Assembly: GCA_900759105.1 (NCBI GenBank)
Contig: CAAETY010000087.1
Coordinates: forward strand, 1-53,104
DNA length: 53,104 nt
Direction: 5' to 3'
From: Peptococcaceae bacterium
GTDB taxonomy: Bacteria > Bacillota > Peptococcia > Peptococcales > Peptococcaceae
A program made the translations under genes and the position numbers. The notes beneath the pieces were generated by a model that saw nothing but the letters and a program-made list of their open reading frames with translations, was not told the origin of the DNA and ran no database searches. Every line of letters begins with the position of its first letter. Positions within the stretch are counted from its first letter, which is position 1. This document shows positions 1 to 8,477 of this stretch, in pieces.

Positions 1-812
1 CGGGCAAGGTATAAGCCGATGCCGACCCCTTCTTGTTTCTGCACACTATTTGAGCGGTAAAAGCGAGCAAATATCTTCGCTTGCTCACTTTCCGGTATGC
101 CTGAACCGGTATCCGATATATCGATCCTTGCAAACATTTCATAGCTTACAGCGGAAAGTGTAATAGTGCCATGTGTTGTATATTTGATAGCGTTGTCTAC
201 GATGTTAGACAGCGCTTCGGCTGTCCATTTGGCGTCAAAGGTTGCGAAGCCATCGGTATCAAGGCGCTGAAGCGACAAGCCCTTTTCAGTAGCTTTGGCA
301 GTATATTGCTCTATCAAACCTTCAAGCAGTGGTTGCAATGCCGCACGTTGCGGGAAGAGGGAAATAATACCATTTTCCAGTCTGGATAACTTAACGAGTG
401 AATCAATCAGAAAACGCAGTTTTTCCGCCTGATTGTGTAATGCATCCACACTTGCCGTTGCCGATGCCGGAAGATTTTTTTCTTGTAAAAGCTCACTGTA
501 TAACAACAAATTAGCAATCGGCGTTTTTGTCTGGTGGGAGATGTCTGCAATCAAGGATTGAATGCTGTCTTTTTCTTGAGCGACATTTCGAGCGGCGGTT
601 TCTGTTGCTGAAAGATAGTGCGCAAACCTCGTTTCCAATGCAGATAGCTTGCTTTCATCAAAAGTGGTTTCAGAAAATGAGCCATTTATTGCGGCATCCA
701 ACATCTTTTCTATTTTGTCCATCGTTTTTCTGACTGCTCTTCGATTCAAGACAACAATAAGTGCCGTGCCCAGAAGACACAGTAGGATAATCACAATGCC
801 TGTTTCAATCAT
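1..812 (-). CDS. Sensor histidine kinase, 3' part missing
   Basis: Membrane histidine kinase that should phosphorylate the response regulator encoded just upstream on the same strand. About 270 codons are visible; the C-terminus lies beyond base 1. One hydrophobic N-terminal segment (about residues 4-22) is followed by a short linker, the phospho-acceptor motif DISHQTKTP with His93, the N box SNIVDNAIKYT, the G1 box ISDTGSGIPE and the G2 box GVGIGL. With no extracellular sensor domain and a single membrane segment it resembles small kinases that sense through a partner membrane protein; this is inference. The ATG at 812 overlaps the regulator stop by 8 bases, so the two are translationally coupled. 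The signal cannot be read from the sequence. Confidence 0.93.
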   Translation of the reverse strand, partial: MIETGIVIILLCLLGTALIVVLNRRAVRKTMDKIEKMLDAAINGSFSETTFDESKLSALETRFAHYLSATETAARNVAQEKDSIQSLIADISHQTKTPIANLLLYSELLQEKNLPASATASVDALHNQAEKLRFLIDSLVKLSRLENGIISLFPQRAALQPLLEGLIEQYTAKATEKGLSLQRLDTDGFATFDAKWTAEALSNIVDNAIKYTTHGTITLSAVSYEMFARIDISDTGSGIPESEQAKIFARFYRSNSVQKQEGVGIGLYLA

Positions 813-1482
813 CTTTTTTCACCCAGCTATAGCCAACGCCGTAAACCGTTTTGATGTACTCCTGCGCGCTGAGCTTATCCCGCAGACGTTTAATGGTAAC
901 AGACAGCGCATTTTCGTCCTCATATTCTGCGCCGTCTGTCCAGATTCGGTCAATAAGATGGCCACGTGTCATGGTTTGACCACGGTTTTCGATGAGTAGA
1001 CGCAGCAACTTTTGCTCTGTTTTACTCAGCGTCACAGCAGAATCTCCTACAAAAAAGGTCATGGCTTCAAAGTCAAAGTGAAAAGAATCGATATGAATTG
1101 GCGCTTGATAAGGTGTTGACACGTGCTTTCGCAGCTGGGTATTGACCCGTGCACGTAAAACCGAAAGGGAGAAGGGCTTGGTTATGTAGTCATCGGCACC
1201 GCGTTCCAATCCATCTACAATATCCATATCGGTGTCGTTGGCCGTTAGCAAAATGACCGGAAGATAGGGCGTGCGTTCTTTCACTTCTTTCAGCAAGTCC
1301 AGCCCACTGCCGTCCGGCAGATTGATATCTAACAGAATCAGAGATACATGGCTGCAAAGAAGCTGTTCCCTCGCCATTTTTAGATTTTGACAGGAAACAA
1401 TCTGTCGATTATCGGCTTTCAATGCCTTACACAGCCCTTGATTTAAGTCCGGATCGTCTTCAACAATCAATAGTTGTTCCAT
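805..1482 (-). CDS. OmpR/PhoB-family response regulator
   Basis: Two-domain DNA-binding response regulator of 225 residues. The receiver domain has the acidic pair in LIVEDDPD, the phospho-acceptor Asp52 in LLDINLPDG and the conserved Lys in DYITKPFS. A C-terminal winged helix follows, with the OmpR-type ending KTVYGVGYSW. I start at 1482 (MEQLLIVEDD) because an AAGGAG ribosome binding site lies 9 nt upstream; the reading frame stays open to 1593, but that extension (MPSRRRAPSP) is not receiver-like. It is co-transcribed with and overlaps the histidine kinase. The gene is divergent from the GntR/ABC operon, so control of that exporter is possible but unproven. Confidence 0.94.
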   Translation of the reverse strand: MEQLLIVEDDPDLNQGLCKALKADNRQIVSCQNLKMAREQLLCSHVSLILLDINLPDGSGLDLLKEVKERTPYLPVILLTANDTDMDIVDGLERGADDYITKPFSLSVLRARVNTQLRKHVSTPYQAPIHIDSFHFDFEAMTFFVGDSAVTLSKTEQKLLRLLIENRGQTMTRGHLIDRIWTDGAEYEDENALSVTIKRLRDKLSAQEYIKTVYGVGYSWVKKDD

Positions 1483-1691
1483 ATAGTGATACTCCTTGTT
1501 ATTTAAAAATAATGGTTGTGTTATTTGCGGCTTTGGCGCTACGTGCCACTCCATAAGAAAGAATGGTGATGGTGCGCGGCGCCGGCTTGGCATTACTGTC
1601 CCGTCCGCTTTCTACTTTTCTCATTATACTATGTCAAAGTAAAGAAATTTACAATCACTGAAAGGAGGTTGGATAGGAGTACACTTTTTTG

Positions 1692-1743
1692 TTGACAAGG
1701 CCAACATGGGTGCATATAATGTGCTTATACAATAAGTACACTT
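1692..1743 (+). promoter_or_regulatory. Consensus promoter with palindromic operator for the GntR/ABC operon
   Basis: TTGACA at 1692-1697 and TATAAT at 1715-1720 are separated by 17 nt, a perfect sigma-A promoter. Directly downstream is the inverted repeat CTTAT-ACA-ATAAG (1724-1736). The 9-mer AGTACACTT occurs twice, at 1678-1686 and 1735-1743, flanking the promoter. This placement fits autorepression by the GntR protein encoded next; the link is inference. Confidence 0.8.
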
Positions 1744-1762
1744 GAAAGGGGTGGGATTGTCG

Positions 1763-2140
1763 GTGGATATTATCATTAGCAACAATGCGAATAAACCGAT
1801 TTATGAACAGATTACATCGCAAATCAAGGCAATGATTATGAGCGGAGAATTGCAAGCGGGGGATGCCATTCCTTCCATGCGTGCGTTGGCGAAGTCTATT
1901 CATGTGAGTGTTATCACGGTGCAAAAGGCTTATGAAGAATTACAACGCGATGGCTTTATTGAAACAACAGTCGGTCGTGGAAGCTTTGTATCGGCGCAAA
2001 ACAAGGCATTTTATCAGGAAGCGCAGCAGCGTATCGCCGAAGAGCATCTAAAGATAGCCGCGGATATTGGGCGCATTAATAATATTTCGTTGGAATCCTT
2101 GATAGAGGTGTTAAAGCTCTTTTACACGGAGGTTGAATAA
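1763..2140 (+). CDS. GntR-family transcriptional regulator, YtrA type
   Basis: Small GntR repressor of 125 residues: an N-terminal winged helix (PIYEQITSQIKAMIMSGEL, then PSMRALAKSIHVSVITVQKAYEELQRDGFIETTVGRGSFV) and a short C-terminal tail with no large effector domain, the usual size of the YtrA subfamily. I prefer the GTG at 1763, giving a protein that begins at DIIISNNANKPIY; AAAGGGG lies 11 nt upstream. The TTG at 1742 would place the ribosome binding site inside the gene. It heads an operon with an ABC ATPase (1 nt gap) and a permease, the standard YtrA arrangement, and probably represses its own promoter until a cell-envelope stress or peptide antibiotic is sensed. Confidence 0.9.
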   Translation: MDIIISNNANKPIYEQITSQIKAMIMSGELQAGDAIPSMRALAKSIHVSVITVQKAYEELQRDGFIETTVGRGSFVSAQNKAFYQEAQQRIAEEHLKIAADIGRINNISLESLIEVLKLFYTEVE

Positions 2141-2141
2141 G

Positions 2142-3005
2142 ATGGAAGCGTTAATAGTCGAGTCTGTGACCAAAACCTATGAGGGGTCAGACTTTTATTT
2201 GGATCATGTATCGTTTTCTGTACCGGAGGGAACTATTATGGGCTTTGTCGGTGAAAACGGTGCGGGAAAGACCACCACGATGGGGTGTATTCTCAATACC
2301 CTGCAATATGACAGCGGAAGCATTGAGGTCTTGGGGCAAACAATGAGTGATGCCAATATTGCCTTACGAGAAGAGATTGGCGTGGTCTATGATGGCAATA
2401 ATTTTCCCGAGCATTTTACGGTTGCACAATTGGAGCGAGTCATGCAGGATGTGTATCGCCGTTGGGACAATGCGTTGTTTCAGCGACTCATAGAGCAATT
2501 TCATTTGGACAAGACGAAGAAAATCGGCACCTATTCTCGTGGGATGACCATGAAGCTGGCCATTGCGGTGGCATTGGCGCATCATCCGCGATTATTGATT
2601 TTGGATGAAGCAACGAGTGGATTGGACCCTGTGGTACGAGAGGAAATTTTGGATTTATTTCTGGATTTTGTGGGGGACGAAAAACATGCTATTTTGTTGT
2701 CCTCCCATATTACAAGTGATTTGGCGCGCATTGCAGATTATATGACCTTTATTCACAATGGGAAAATTATTTTGACAGAGCGCAAGGACAGTCTGTTGTA
2801 TCAATATGGCATTCTTCGTTGTCGCAAGGGCCAAGTTGCTGAGATTGATCCGGAGGATGTGCTGGCAATGCGTCCGCAGGACTATCAAACGAGCATTCTG
2901 GTGAAGGATCGCGCCTTGGCTGAAAAGAAATATCCGCATGTGGTCATTGACGCACCGTCCATTGATGAAATCATGCTGCTTTTGGTAAAGGGGGAAGCAC
3001 GATGA
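2142..3005 (+). CDS. ABC transporter ATP-binding protein
   Basis: Nucleotide-binding subunit of an ABC-2 type exporter, 287 residues. Walker A is GENGAGKTTT, the signature region is YSRGMTMKLAIA (a degenerate LSGGQ), Walker B is LLILDEATSGLDP and the switch His is in LLSSHI. The C-terminal 70 residues are the accessory region common to YtrB/BcrA-like subunits. The ATG at 2142 has GGAGG 9 nt upstream inside the end of the GntR gene. The stop overlaps the permease start (ATGA), giving one transcriptional and translational unit. Substrate unknown; antimicrobial peptide or lipid export is typical of the family. Confidence 0.92.
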   Translation: MEALIVESVTKTYEGSDFYLDHVSFSVPEGTIMGFVGENGAGKTTTMGCILNTLQYDSGSIEVLGQTMSDANIALREEIGVVYDGNNFPEHFTVAQLERVMQDVYRRWDNALFQRLIEQFHLDKTKKIGTYSRGMTMKLAIAVALAHHPRLLILDEATSGLDPVVREEILDLFLDFVGDEKHAILLSSHITSDLARIADYMTFIHNGKIILTERKDSLLYQYGILRCRKGQVAEIDPEDVLAMRPQDYQTSILVKDRALAEKKYPHVVIDAPSIDEIMLLLVKGEAR

Positions 3006-3661
3006 TTGGATTACTGAGAAACGATGTATTTGGCGTTATTGACAACCTTAAGGTGTATGCTTTGCTGATTGCGGTGTTTGGAGTGGGATGCATTGTGTCA
3101 GGAGGCGTTACGGTGCTGAATTTGTTTTGTATTTTGACGCCTGCGGTGTTGTCCGCCGTATCGATTTCAAGCTTGCGCTTGGAAAGTAACAGTCGCTGGC
3201 CAAAGTATAAGCTGACGCTGCCGATTCGACGTAGTGCTATTGTTAAGGAACATTATGTGAATCACTTGCTATGGAGTGTTGTTGGGACAGTTGTTGTTAG
3301 TGTGGTGATGGCAGTGTCGGTGTTGGTGCATGGCAATCAATATTTTTACTATGGGTGGCGTGACGCACTCACCCTGATTGTGATTGGTTTCATTTTAGCG
3401 GTATTAATCGGTGCGTTGGTCTATCCCCTGTATTATTATTTTGGCGCAATGCATGCAGAGCTGATTCTTTTGGGGAGCACGCTCGGAGCGGTGGCGATTG
3501 TGCGGGGCTTGAGTTTAGTGATAAACCTTCTTTTGGGCGAAGCACAGATTTCGACAGTTACGTATGTCAATAGTGTTGGAATTATCTTGGTAGCTGCATG
3601 TATGGGCTATATACTTTCATGTTTTGTGACTTGTCGTATTTTTGCGAGCAAGGAATATTAA
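3002..3661 (+). CDS. ABC-2 type transporter permease
   Basis: Integral membrane protein of 219 residues with about six hydrophobic segments (near residues 16-40, 45-60, 95-118, 125-150, 155-175 and 190-212). A cytoplasmic loop carries LESNSRWPKYKLTLPIRRSAIVKEHY, partly quoted here as the SRWPKYKLTLPI motif typical of ABC2_membrane_5-like permeases. It should pair with the ATPase encoded immediately upstream, whose stop it overlaps by 4 nt. A strong terminator follows directly, so the operon is GntR, ATPase, permease only. No substrate can be read from the sequence. Confidence 0.85.
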   Translation: MIGLLRNDVFGVIDNLKVYALLIAVFGVGCIVSGGVTVLNLFCILTPAVLSAVSISSLRLESNSRWPKYKLTLPIRRSAIVKEHYVNHLLWSVVGTVVVSVVMAVSVLVHGNQYFYYGWRDALTLIVIGFILAVLIGALVYPLYYYFGAMHAELILLGSTLGAVAIVRGLSLVINLLLGEAQISTVTYVNSVGIILVAACMGYILSCFVTCRIFASKEY

Positions 3662-3668
3662 TTTTTGG

Positions 3669-3700
3669 GGCACATCGGTCATAATCGATGTGCCTTTTTT
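3669..3700 (+). terminator. Intrinsic terminator of the GntR/ABC operon
   Basis: Stem GGCACATCG/CGATGTGCC with an 8-nt loop followed by six T, 8 nt after the permease stop. Confidence 0.92.
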
Positions 3701-3833
3701 GCCGGGTGGTGCTTGGTATTCGAAGGTGTTGTGTTCAAATCTCAATAGAATCTTCAAAAATATGTAAGTCCTCGTTATCAATTTTTTGGCATATTTTTGG
3801 TATAATAGAATCAGGTTGAAAGGAGACTGACAA

Positions 3834-4664
3834 ATGGATTTTAATGAAATCAGCGATGCTGAATTAAATAATATTGATCAATGGGTGCAGACCTCTATGC
3901 ACAACGATGCTGCACATGGAGATATTCTCATGCGTATGCCACGATTGTCCGATGCGGCAGCGACGGCCATCTATGACCATACAAAGCAGGTCGCCGGGGC
4001 ATTGGTGGATTATCGTGAATTAATGATGATGTACACCTGTGCCATGAAGGAAATTCAAACAAAGTTTGAGGTGCTCAATTCGGAGTTCAATGTGCGCTAC
4101 AGTCGCAATCCAATTAATTCAATGAGCACGCGCTTAAAACGTACGGTAAGCATTGTCGAAAAGCTCTCACGCAAGGGGCAAGCCTTCACACCGGAAAACG
4201 TGGAACGCTATCTGGGTGATGTGGCCGGCGTACGTGTGATTTGCTCCTATGTGGATGATATCTATAAAATTGCCGATTCTTTTGTTCAGCAGGATGATAT
4301 CACCTTAATTGAGCGCAAGGACTATATTGCCAATCCAAAGCCAAACGGTTATCGCAGCTTGCATTTGATTGTCAAGGTACCGGTGTTCTTTGCAGACCAA
4401 AAGCGAGAAATGAAGGTCGAAGTGCAGCTTCGTACCATTGCCATGGATTTTTGGGCGAGTCTTGAGCATCAGCTTAAATACAAAAAAGAAATCCCACGTC
4501 AGGATGAAATTGTGACAGAACTTAAAGGCTGTGCTGATGCCATCACTGCAGTGGAAAATCATATGCTTTCGATTCGCAAAGAAATCGAAGAATGTGGCGA
4601 CGAACCAACAGAGGAGGATATCCTATTAGAAAAATTGAGCCGTTTTGATATTCGTATTGATTAA
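3834..4664 (+). CDS. Small alarmone synthetase, RelQ/YjbM-like (p)ppGpp synthase
   Basis: GTP/GDP pyrophosphokinase of 276 residues with a synthetase domain only; no HD hydrolase, TGS or ACT domain. Visible RelA/SpoT-synthetase motifs are GDVAGVRVICSYVDDIY, the substrate-binding stretch DYIANPKPNGYRSLHL and VEVQLRTIAMDFWASLEHQL. The C-terminal 50 residues are helical and acidic, as in RelQ tetramers. It would make (p)ppGpp or pGpp under stress. AAGGAGA lies 7 nt before the ATG and a TATAAT (3801-3806) lies upstream with no convincing -35. It is a single gene ending in a strong terminator. RelP is the alternative; the length and C-terminal helix favour RelQ. Confidence 0.92.
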   Translation: MDFNEISDAELNNIDQWVQTSMHNDAAHGDILMRMPRLSDAAATAIYDHTKQVAGALVDYRELMMMYTCAMKEIQTKFEVLNSEFNVRYSRNPINSMSTRLKRTVSIVEKLSRKGQAFTPENVERYLGDVAGVRVICSYVDDIYKIADSFVQQDDITLIERKDYIANPKPNGYRSLHLIVKVPVFFADQKREMKVEVQLRTIAMDFWASLEHQLKYKKEIPRQDEIVTELKGCADAITAVENHMLSIRKEIEECGDEPTEEDILLEKLSRFDIRID

Positions 4665-4667
4665 CGA

Positions 4668-4704
4668 AAAAACAGTCCGATGCACATCGCATCGGACTGT
4701 TTTG
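4668..4704 (+). terminator. Intrinsic terminator of the alarmone synthetase gene
   Basis: Long stem AAAACAGTCCGATGC/GCATCGGACTGTTTT with a 5-nt loop and a T-rich tail, 4 nt after the stop codon. Confidence 0.92.
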
Positions 4705-4714
4705 CTTTTGTACG

Positions 4715-4746
4715 AAAAAATCCCTCACGCTATGGCGTGAGGGATT
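4715..4746 (-). terminator. Intrinsic terminator of the SLH-protein gene
   Basis: Stem AATCCCTCACGC/GCGTGAGGGATT with loop TATG. On the minus strand it is followed by six T (4715-4720). It lies just past the minus-strand stop at 4754. Confidence 0.92.
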
Positions 4747-4753
4747 GGGTGCA

Positions 4754-6250
4754 TTAATCCATGCAACGACTGTAGCGATGAAGAATGGCGGCAACCTGAG
4801 CGCGGGTGGCACTGCCTTGCGGCATGAGCACGCCATCGCTAACACCGCCGATAAGGCTGGAGCCAACGGCCCATTCAACCGGTCCCTTGGCCCAAGCATG
4901 AACATCATTTGCATCATAGAAGGTGTTCAAGTCGCCTGTTGTAGCAGTATCGTATTTTTTGTAAGTGGAGTAGTTGTAGAGGAAGGCGGCCAATTGCTCA
5001 CGGGTGATAGGATCGTTTGGCCCGAAAAATTCAGCACTGTAGCCGCTGACGATGTTATTCTTGCGAGCCCAGTACACGGCATCGGCATAGTAGGCGTTTT
5101 TATCAACATCGGCAAATGGATAGCCCAAATTTTCACCGCTTATATCAGGACTTCCTTCCATGCGGTAGAGGATGGTTACAATCATGCCACGGGTGGTTGC
5201 CATGAATGGTGCAAAGGTATTTGGCGCAGTGCCACCGATAAGTCCATTAGCATAAGCGTATTGGACATCGTCATAGAACCACTGGCTTTCGTTGACATCA
5301 TAAAAAGGATTGGTAGCAACAGTGGTGTCCTTTTTCCATTGTGCAATAAGGGTGGTGTCGGCTTTGAACACCGTTGTTTTGTCAACGGTGGTGCCGTTTT
5401 TGTCTTGCCAGCCGGCAAAGGTATAGCCTTTGCGAGTTGGTGTAGGCAGCTTGGTGAGCTTGCCGTCAACAGTTGCTTGGGTACTTGATGCGATACTACC
5501 GCCGTTGGCGTCAAAGGTAATGGTAAAAGCACCGCTTGGCGTGTTTGTTCCTTGGCTTGTTTTAAGGGTAAAGATAACAACCTGACCGTTGCCGCAGTCA
5601 TAGGAATAGCTTACTTGCGTGACATTTTCATTGGCGGTTAGGGTGGTGGCATCTACGGTTGCACCGTCCCAAGCAAAGGCTTTTTGCGGGTCGAAATCGC
5701 CCGGAAGATGGCTAAAATCAAAGGTGCGGTCTTTGTTGAGTGTAATATCGTAGCTGTTATTGTTGCAGACCAGCTCAGTGAGGGCGGTGTTGGCACTCAA
5801 GTCAAGACTCGATAAGGTATTGCTAGAGGCATCCAAGGAAGCCAGCTTCGTGTTTTTTGCTAAATCCAAGGTGGACAGCTGGTTGCTGGCACAGTTGAGG
5901 CGTTCGAGGGCAGTATTTTTTTCCAGATTTAAGGTGTTTAGCTGGTTATTGGCGCAGGAGAGGGTTTTGAGGTTTCCGAAGAAGCCAATCCCCTTCAAGC
6001 TTTTAATACCTTGCGCATCAAGCTCGAGATCGGTTACAGCATTCACTTCATGCTGAGAGAGGATACCGTTTTGGTCGGTATCAATGGTGGTTGATACGAT
6101 GGTTCGGAAAGCATCATCCGGAAAATTTTTTTCTCCGATATGAATGCCCATCAAACCGGTGTTGCCGCTGTCGGCAAAGGCAGGCACCGCAAAGCTCATT
6201 CCCATCGTAAGAAGCAAGAGCCCGGCGCAGTATTTTTTGAGATGTTTCAT
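4754..6250 (-). CDS. S-layer homology domain surface protein with LRR and InlB B-repeat
   Basis: Secreted cell-surface protein of 498 residues. Domains in order: signal peptide (1-26, ending VPAFA); an EF-hand-like loop DTDQNGILS (about 58-66); leucine-rich repeats with the recurring pattern LxxLxCxxNQLxxLdL (about 70-165); a Listeria-Bacteroides/InlB B-repeat (about 243-310: FTITFDANGG to TLIAQW); and three SLH motifs (about 317-498; FYDVNESQWFYDDVQYAYANG, each followed by an ITREQLA- or ATRGMI-like segment). SLH domains bind pyruvylated secondary wall polymers; the LRR/B-repeat part suggests adhesion, though no ligand can be named. AAGGAG lies about 7 nt before the ATG. It is monocistronic. 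Confidence 0.93.
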   Translation of the reverse strand: MKHLKKYCAGLLLLTMGMSFAVPAFADSGNTGLMGIHIGEKNFPDDAFRTIVSTTIDTDQNGILSQHEVNAVTDLELDAQGIKSLKGIGFFGNLKTLSCANNQLNTLNLEKNTALERLNCASNQLSTLDLAKNTKLASLDASSNTLSSLDLSANTALTELVCNNNSYDITLNKDRTFDFSHLPGDFDPQKAFAWDGATVDATTLTANENVTQVSYSYDCGNGQVVIFTLKTSQGTNTPSGAFTITFDANGGSIASSTQATVDGKLTKLPTPTRKGYTFAGWQDKNGTTVDKTTVFKADTTLIAQWKKDTTVATNPFYDVNESQWFYDDVQYAYANGLIGGTAPNTFAPFMATTRGMIVTILYRMEGSPDISGENLGYPFADVDKNAYYADAVYWARKNNIVSGYSAEFFGPNDPITREQLAAFLYNYSTYKKYDTATTGDLNTFYDANDVHAWAKGPVEWAVGSSLIGGVSDGVLMPQGSATRAQVAAILHRYSRCMD

Positions 6251-6374
6251 AGTAACTCCTTCTTTAACATTGCTTCGTCACGTATATGTCATTTTGTAAA
6301 CACATTCATCTTAAAGGGTATTTCAAGGCTTTTCAAGGTATTCTGAAATTCTTAACGACATCCCATTAATTGAG

Positions 6375-7361
6375 TCATTTTCTTGTCATTTTATTGACAA
6401 GATTAAAAAAAGAAACAACGAAACGGTAATTATTTAGCAAGAAGGGCGACAATAACATCGTTGTTGTTATTTTTTTTGTTGGGAGGTGCACCGTTGTTAG
6501 AAGAACGCTGGTGAGGACGAGAAGTGCCCCACAGGTTGCTTGAAGGGAAAGCACCTCGTGCAAAAAGAGAAAGCCGAAGATTGCCCCAAAAACAGGCTCT
6601 AAGGAGAAAATCAAGGCAGTGTTTTCCGGTGTGGTGTAGCTTTGTGCAAAAGGCTGGGTCACAAAGGCGAAGGCACCGCAGATGAGCGCAAGGGCTAAAA
6701 TGGCGAGCCATTCGTTGCGACCGGTTGGCATGACCGGATGGGTAAAGAGGAGCGTTGTAATCCAGCCCCAGGCAGTCATTACCACCATTTGAACAATGCC
6801 CAATAGAATCGCGTCCTCTTTGCGCGTCATGCCGTCAGTCATGATGATGTGCGCTGCATAAAGGAACGCACTGATGATGCAAAGGGTAGCACCGGCGGAA
6901 AGCACCAGTGTGCCCTTCAGTGAAAGCAGAGCAATACCGATGGTGGTGCCGATGGTGCCGAAAATGATTTTCTTTTCCGGTAAGCGACGCTTACGAATTG
7001 CTTGAGCCACCGGAACAATGACAATGGCAGAGCTCGTTAGAAAGCTTGCGGTCGAAGCCTCGGTGGTGTTCATCCCATAGATGATGGCGGTACTGCATAG
7101 ATACATCACAGAGCCTAAAATAAAGCCATAGCAGAGCGCGCGCTTGGTCAGACGTCCAAGACGATGCCGGAAAATGGTAATGCAGACCACAGAAGCAAGT
7201 GTAAAGCGCAGTGCCAATACTTCAAAAGGCGGAAGTGCGGCGGCACCGATTTTTAAGAGCACATAAGAAAGCCCCCAAGCCATGGTGATGAGAAATAAGA
7301 GCACATTGGCCATAGAGCGTGACATTCCGACACGATGCACGCGACGTGCTAAAAAAGACAT
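6375..7361 (-). CDS. EamA-family (DMT) transporter, second tandem copy
   Basis: Drug/metabolite transporter of 328 residues with ten predicted membrane helices in two EamA halves (LLFLITMAWGLSYVLLKIGA at the start of the first, MEPVF-like SLEPVFGAIFGFLFLHEVL in the second). ATG 7361 is chosen because AAAAGGAG lies just upstream; the 24-residue extension to 7433 is not family-like. It is a clear paralogue of the gene 28 nt upstream and the two form an operon. Its C-terminus is odd: past the shared ending LTSVLLTTVHLPTKK it runs on for about 30 residues. A T8 run at 6470-6477 controls this; one base fewer would give a stop straight after LPTKK. Probable metabolite or amino-acid exporter; substrate unknown. 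Confidence 0.88.
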   Translation of the reverse strand: MSFLARRVHRVGMSRSMANVLLFLITMAWGLSYVLLKIGAAALPPFEVLALRFTLASVVCITIFRHRLGRLTKRALCYGFILGSVMYLCSTAIIYGMNTTEASTASFLTSSAIVIVPVAQAIRKRRLPEKKIIFGTIGTTIGIALLSLKGTLVLSAGATLCIISAFLYAAHIIMTDGMTRKEDAILLGIVQMVVMTAWGWITTLLFTHPVMPTGRNEWLAILALALICGAFAFVTQPFAQSYTTPENTALIFSLEPVFGAIFGFLFLHEVLSLQATCGALLVLTSVLLTTVHLPTKKITTTMLLSPFLLNNYRFVVSFFNLVNKMTRK

Positions 7362-7389
7362 GATGAGAAACTCCTTTTTATAACAAATT

Positions 7390-8280
7390 TTATGATTGGC
7401 GTGGTTTCTTTTGTACAGAAGAAAGCAATACACTCATAAGCACAAGCAGCGCGCCAAGGGTATCTTGCAATGTAAAACGGTCGCCCATTAAAAGGACGGA
7501 GAATATTGCACCAAATACCGGCTCCATGGCAAAGATGAGTGCGGTAAATTCAGCACTGGCGAAGCGTTGTGCCACCGGCTGACTGACAAAGACAAAGACG
7601 CCGTTAACGAAGGCAAGCACAAGAACGGTGGTCCACGGCACTACCCCCTTGGGAATGAGCGGGGTATTAAAGACAAGCATACAGACAATCCCCAAGAGAG
7701 CCATGACAACCTGCTGCAGAACACCGATTAAAATGGCATCCTCCTTGCGTGCCATGGCACCGGTAAAGAGAATGTGCAAAGCATAAGCAATGGCGCTGGC
7801 AATACAAAGCACAGCCCCTGTTGAAAAGGTGAGCCCGTTTTCCAGCGAAAGCAACGCAATCCCCACTGTGGTACCAATCGTGCCGAGGATGATGCGCTTA
7901 TCGGGCAGGCGATGGGTCCACAATGCCAAAAGCAACGGGACAAAGACAATCTTTGTACTGGCAATAAAAGTCGCAGTAGACGCATCGGTTGTTTGTACAC
8001 CGTAAACCATGGTGGTGCTGCCGATAAACATCGTGATGCCTAGGATGGTGCCATAAAGAATGGCACGTGCATTGATATGGACAAGGCTCTTGCGAAAAAT
8101 TGCTACACAAATCAGCGAGGCAATGGTAAAACGCAGTGCAATGAGTTCAAAAGGAGGAATGGTTTGTGCACCGATTTTGATGACAACATAGGATAGCCCC
8201 CAAGCCATGGTGTTGAAGATGAGTAAAATTGTTGCCGCTTGTGGGGATAAGCCAACCCGCCGAATACGTTCCTGTAGCAT
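7390..8280 (-). CDS. EamA-family (DMT) transporter, first tandem copy
   Basis: Ten-helix drug/metabolite exporter of 296 residues with two EamA repeats (FNTMAWGLSYVVIKIGAQTI near the N-terminus; FAMEPVFGAIFSVLLMGD in the second half). I use the ATG at 8280; a GTG two codons upstream (8286) is possible, but AGAAGG lies 7 nt from the ATG. It forms an operon with its paralogue downstream, so the pair probably arose by tandem duplication; heterodimeric or divergent substrate use is possible. It ends normally at KKPRQS, unlike the second copy. Substrate unknown. Confidence 0.89.
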   Translation of the reverse strand: MLQERIRRVGLSPQAATILLIFNTMAWGLSYVVIKIGAQTIPPFELIALRFTIASLICVAIFRKSLVHINARAILYGTILGITMFIGSTTMVYGVQTTDASTATFIASTKIVFVPLLLALWTHRLPDKRIILGTIGTTVGIALLSLENGLTFSTGAVLCIASAIAYALHILFTGAMARKEDAILIGVLQQVVMALLGIVCMLVFNTPLIPKGVVPWTTVLVLAFVNGVFVFVSQPVAQRFASAEFTALIFAMEPVFGAIFSVLLMGDRFTLQDTLGALLVLMSVLLSSVQKKPRQS

Positions 8281-8422
8281 GGGCACCCTTCTTTCTTAGA
8301 TGATTACTTTCAGTATAGCAAATACAATAGAAGCTGTAGAGGCTACAAAATGATGATTTTTGGCGATTTCTTTCATATATTTATTGTGAGCGAAAAATAA
8401 TGATTATAGGCAAAAAGTGTAG

Positions 8423-8451
8423 TTTGCAATGAAAGCTGACAGCGGTATAAT
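8423..8451 (+). promoter_or_regulatory. Promoter of the CDF/esterase operon
   Basis: TTTGCA (8423-8428), 17-nt spacer and a perfect TATAAT (8446-8451), about 27 nt before the start codon. No Mn (yybP-ykoY) riboswitch is visible in the short leader. Confidence 0.6.
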
Positions 8452-8477
8452 AAATCAACGAAAGGGAGGCATGCTTT

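Noticed and set aside
4745..5601. Long plus- and minus-strand ORFs across the SLH gene
   Set aside because: Shadows of the SLH-protein gene in other frames; no ribosome binding sites and low-complexity translations.
8287..8477. Mn-sensing yybP-ykoY riboswitch before the CDF gene
   Set aside because: The promoter is about 27 nt from the start codon, leaving no room, and no conserved core motifs are visible.
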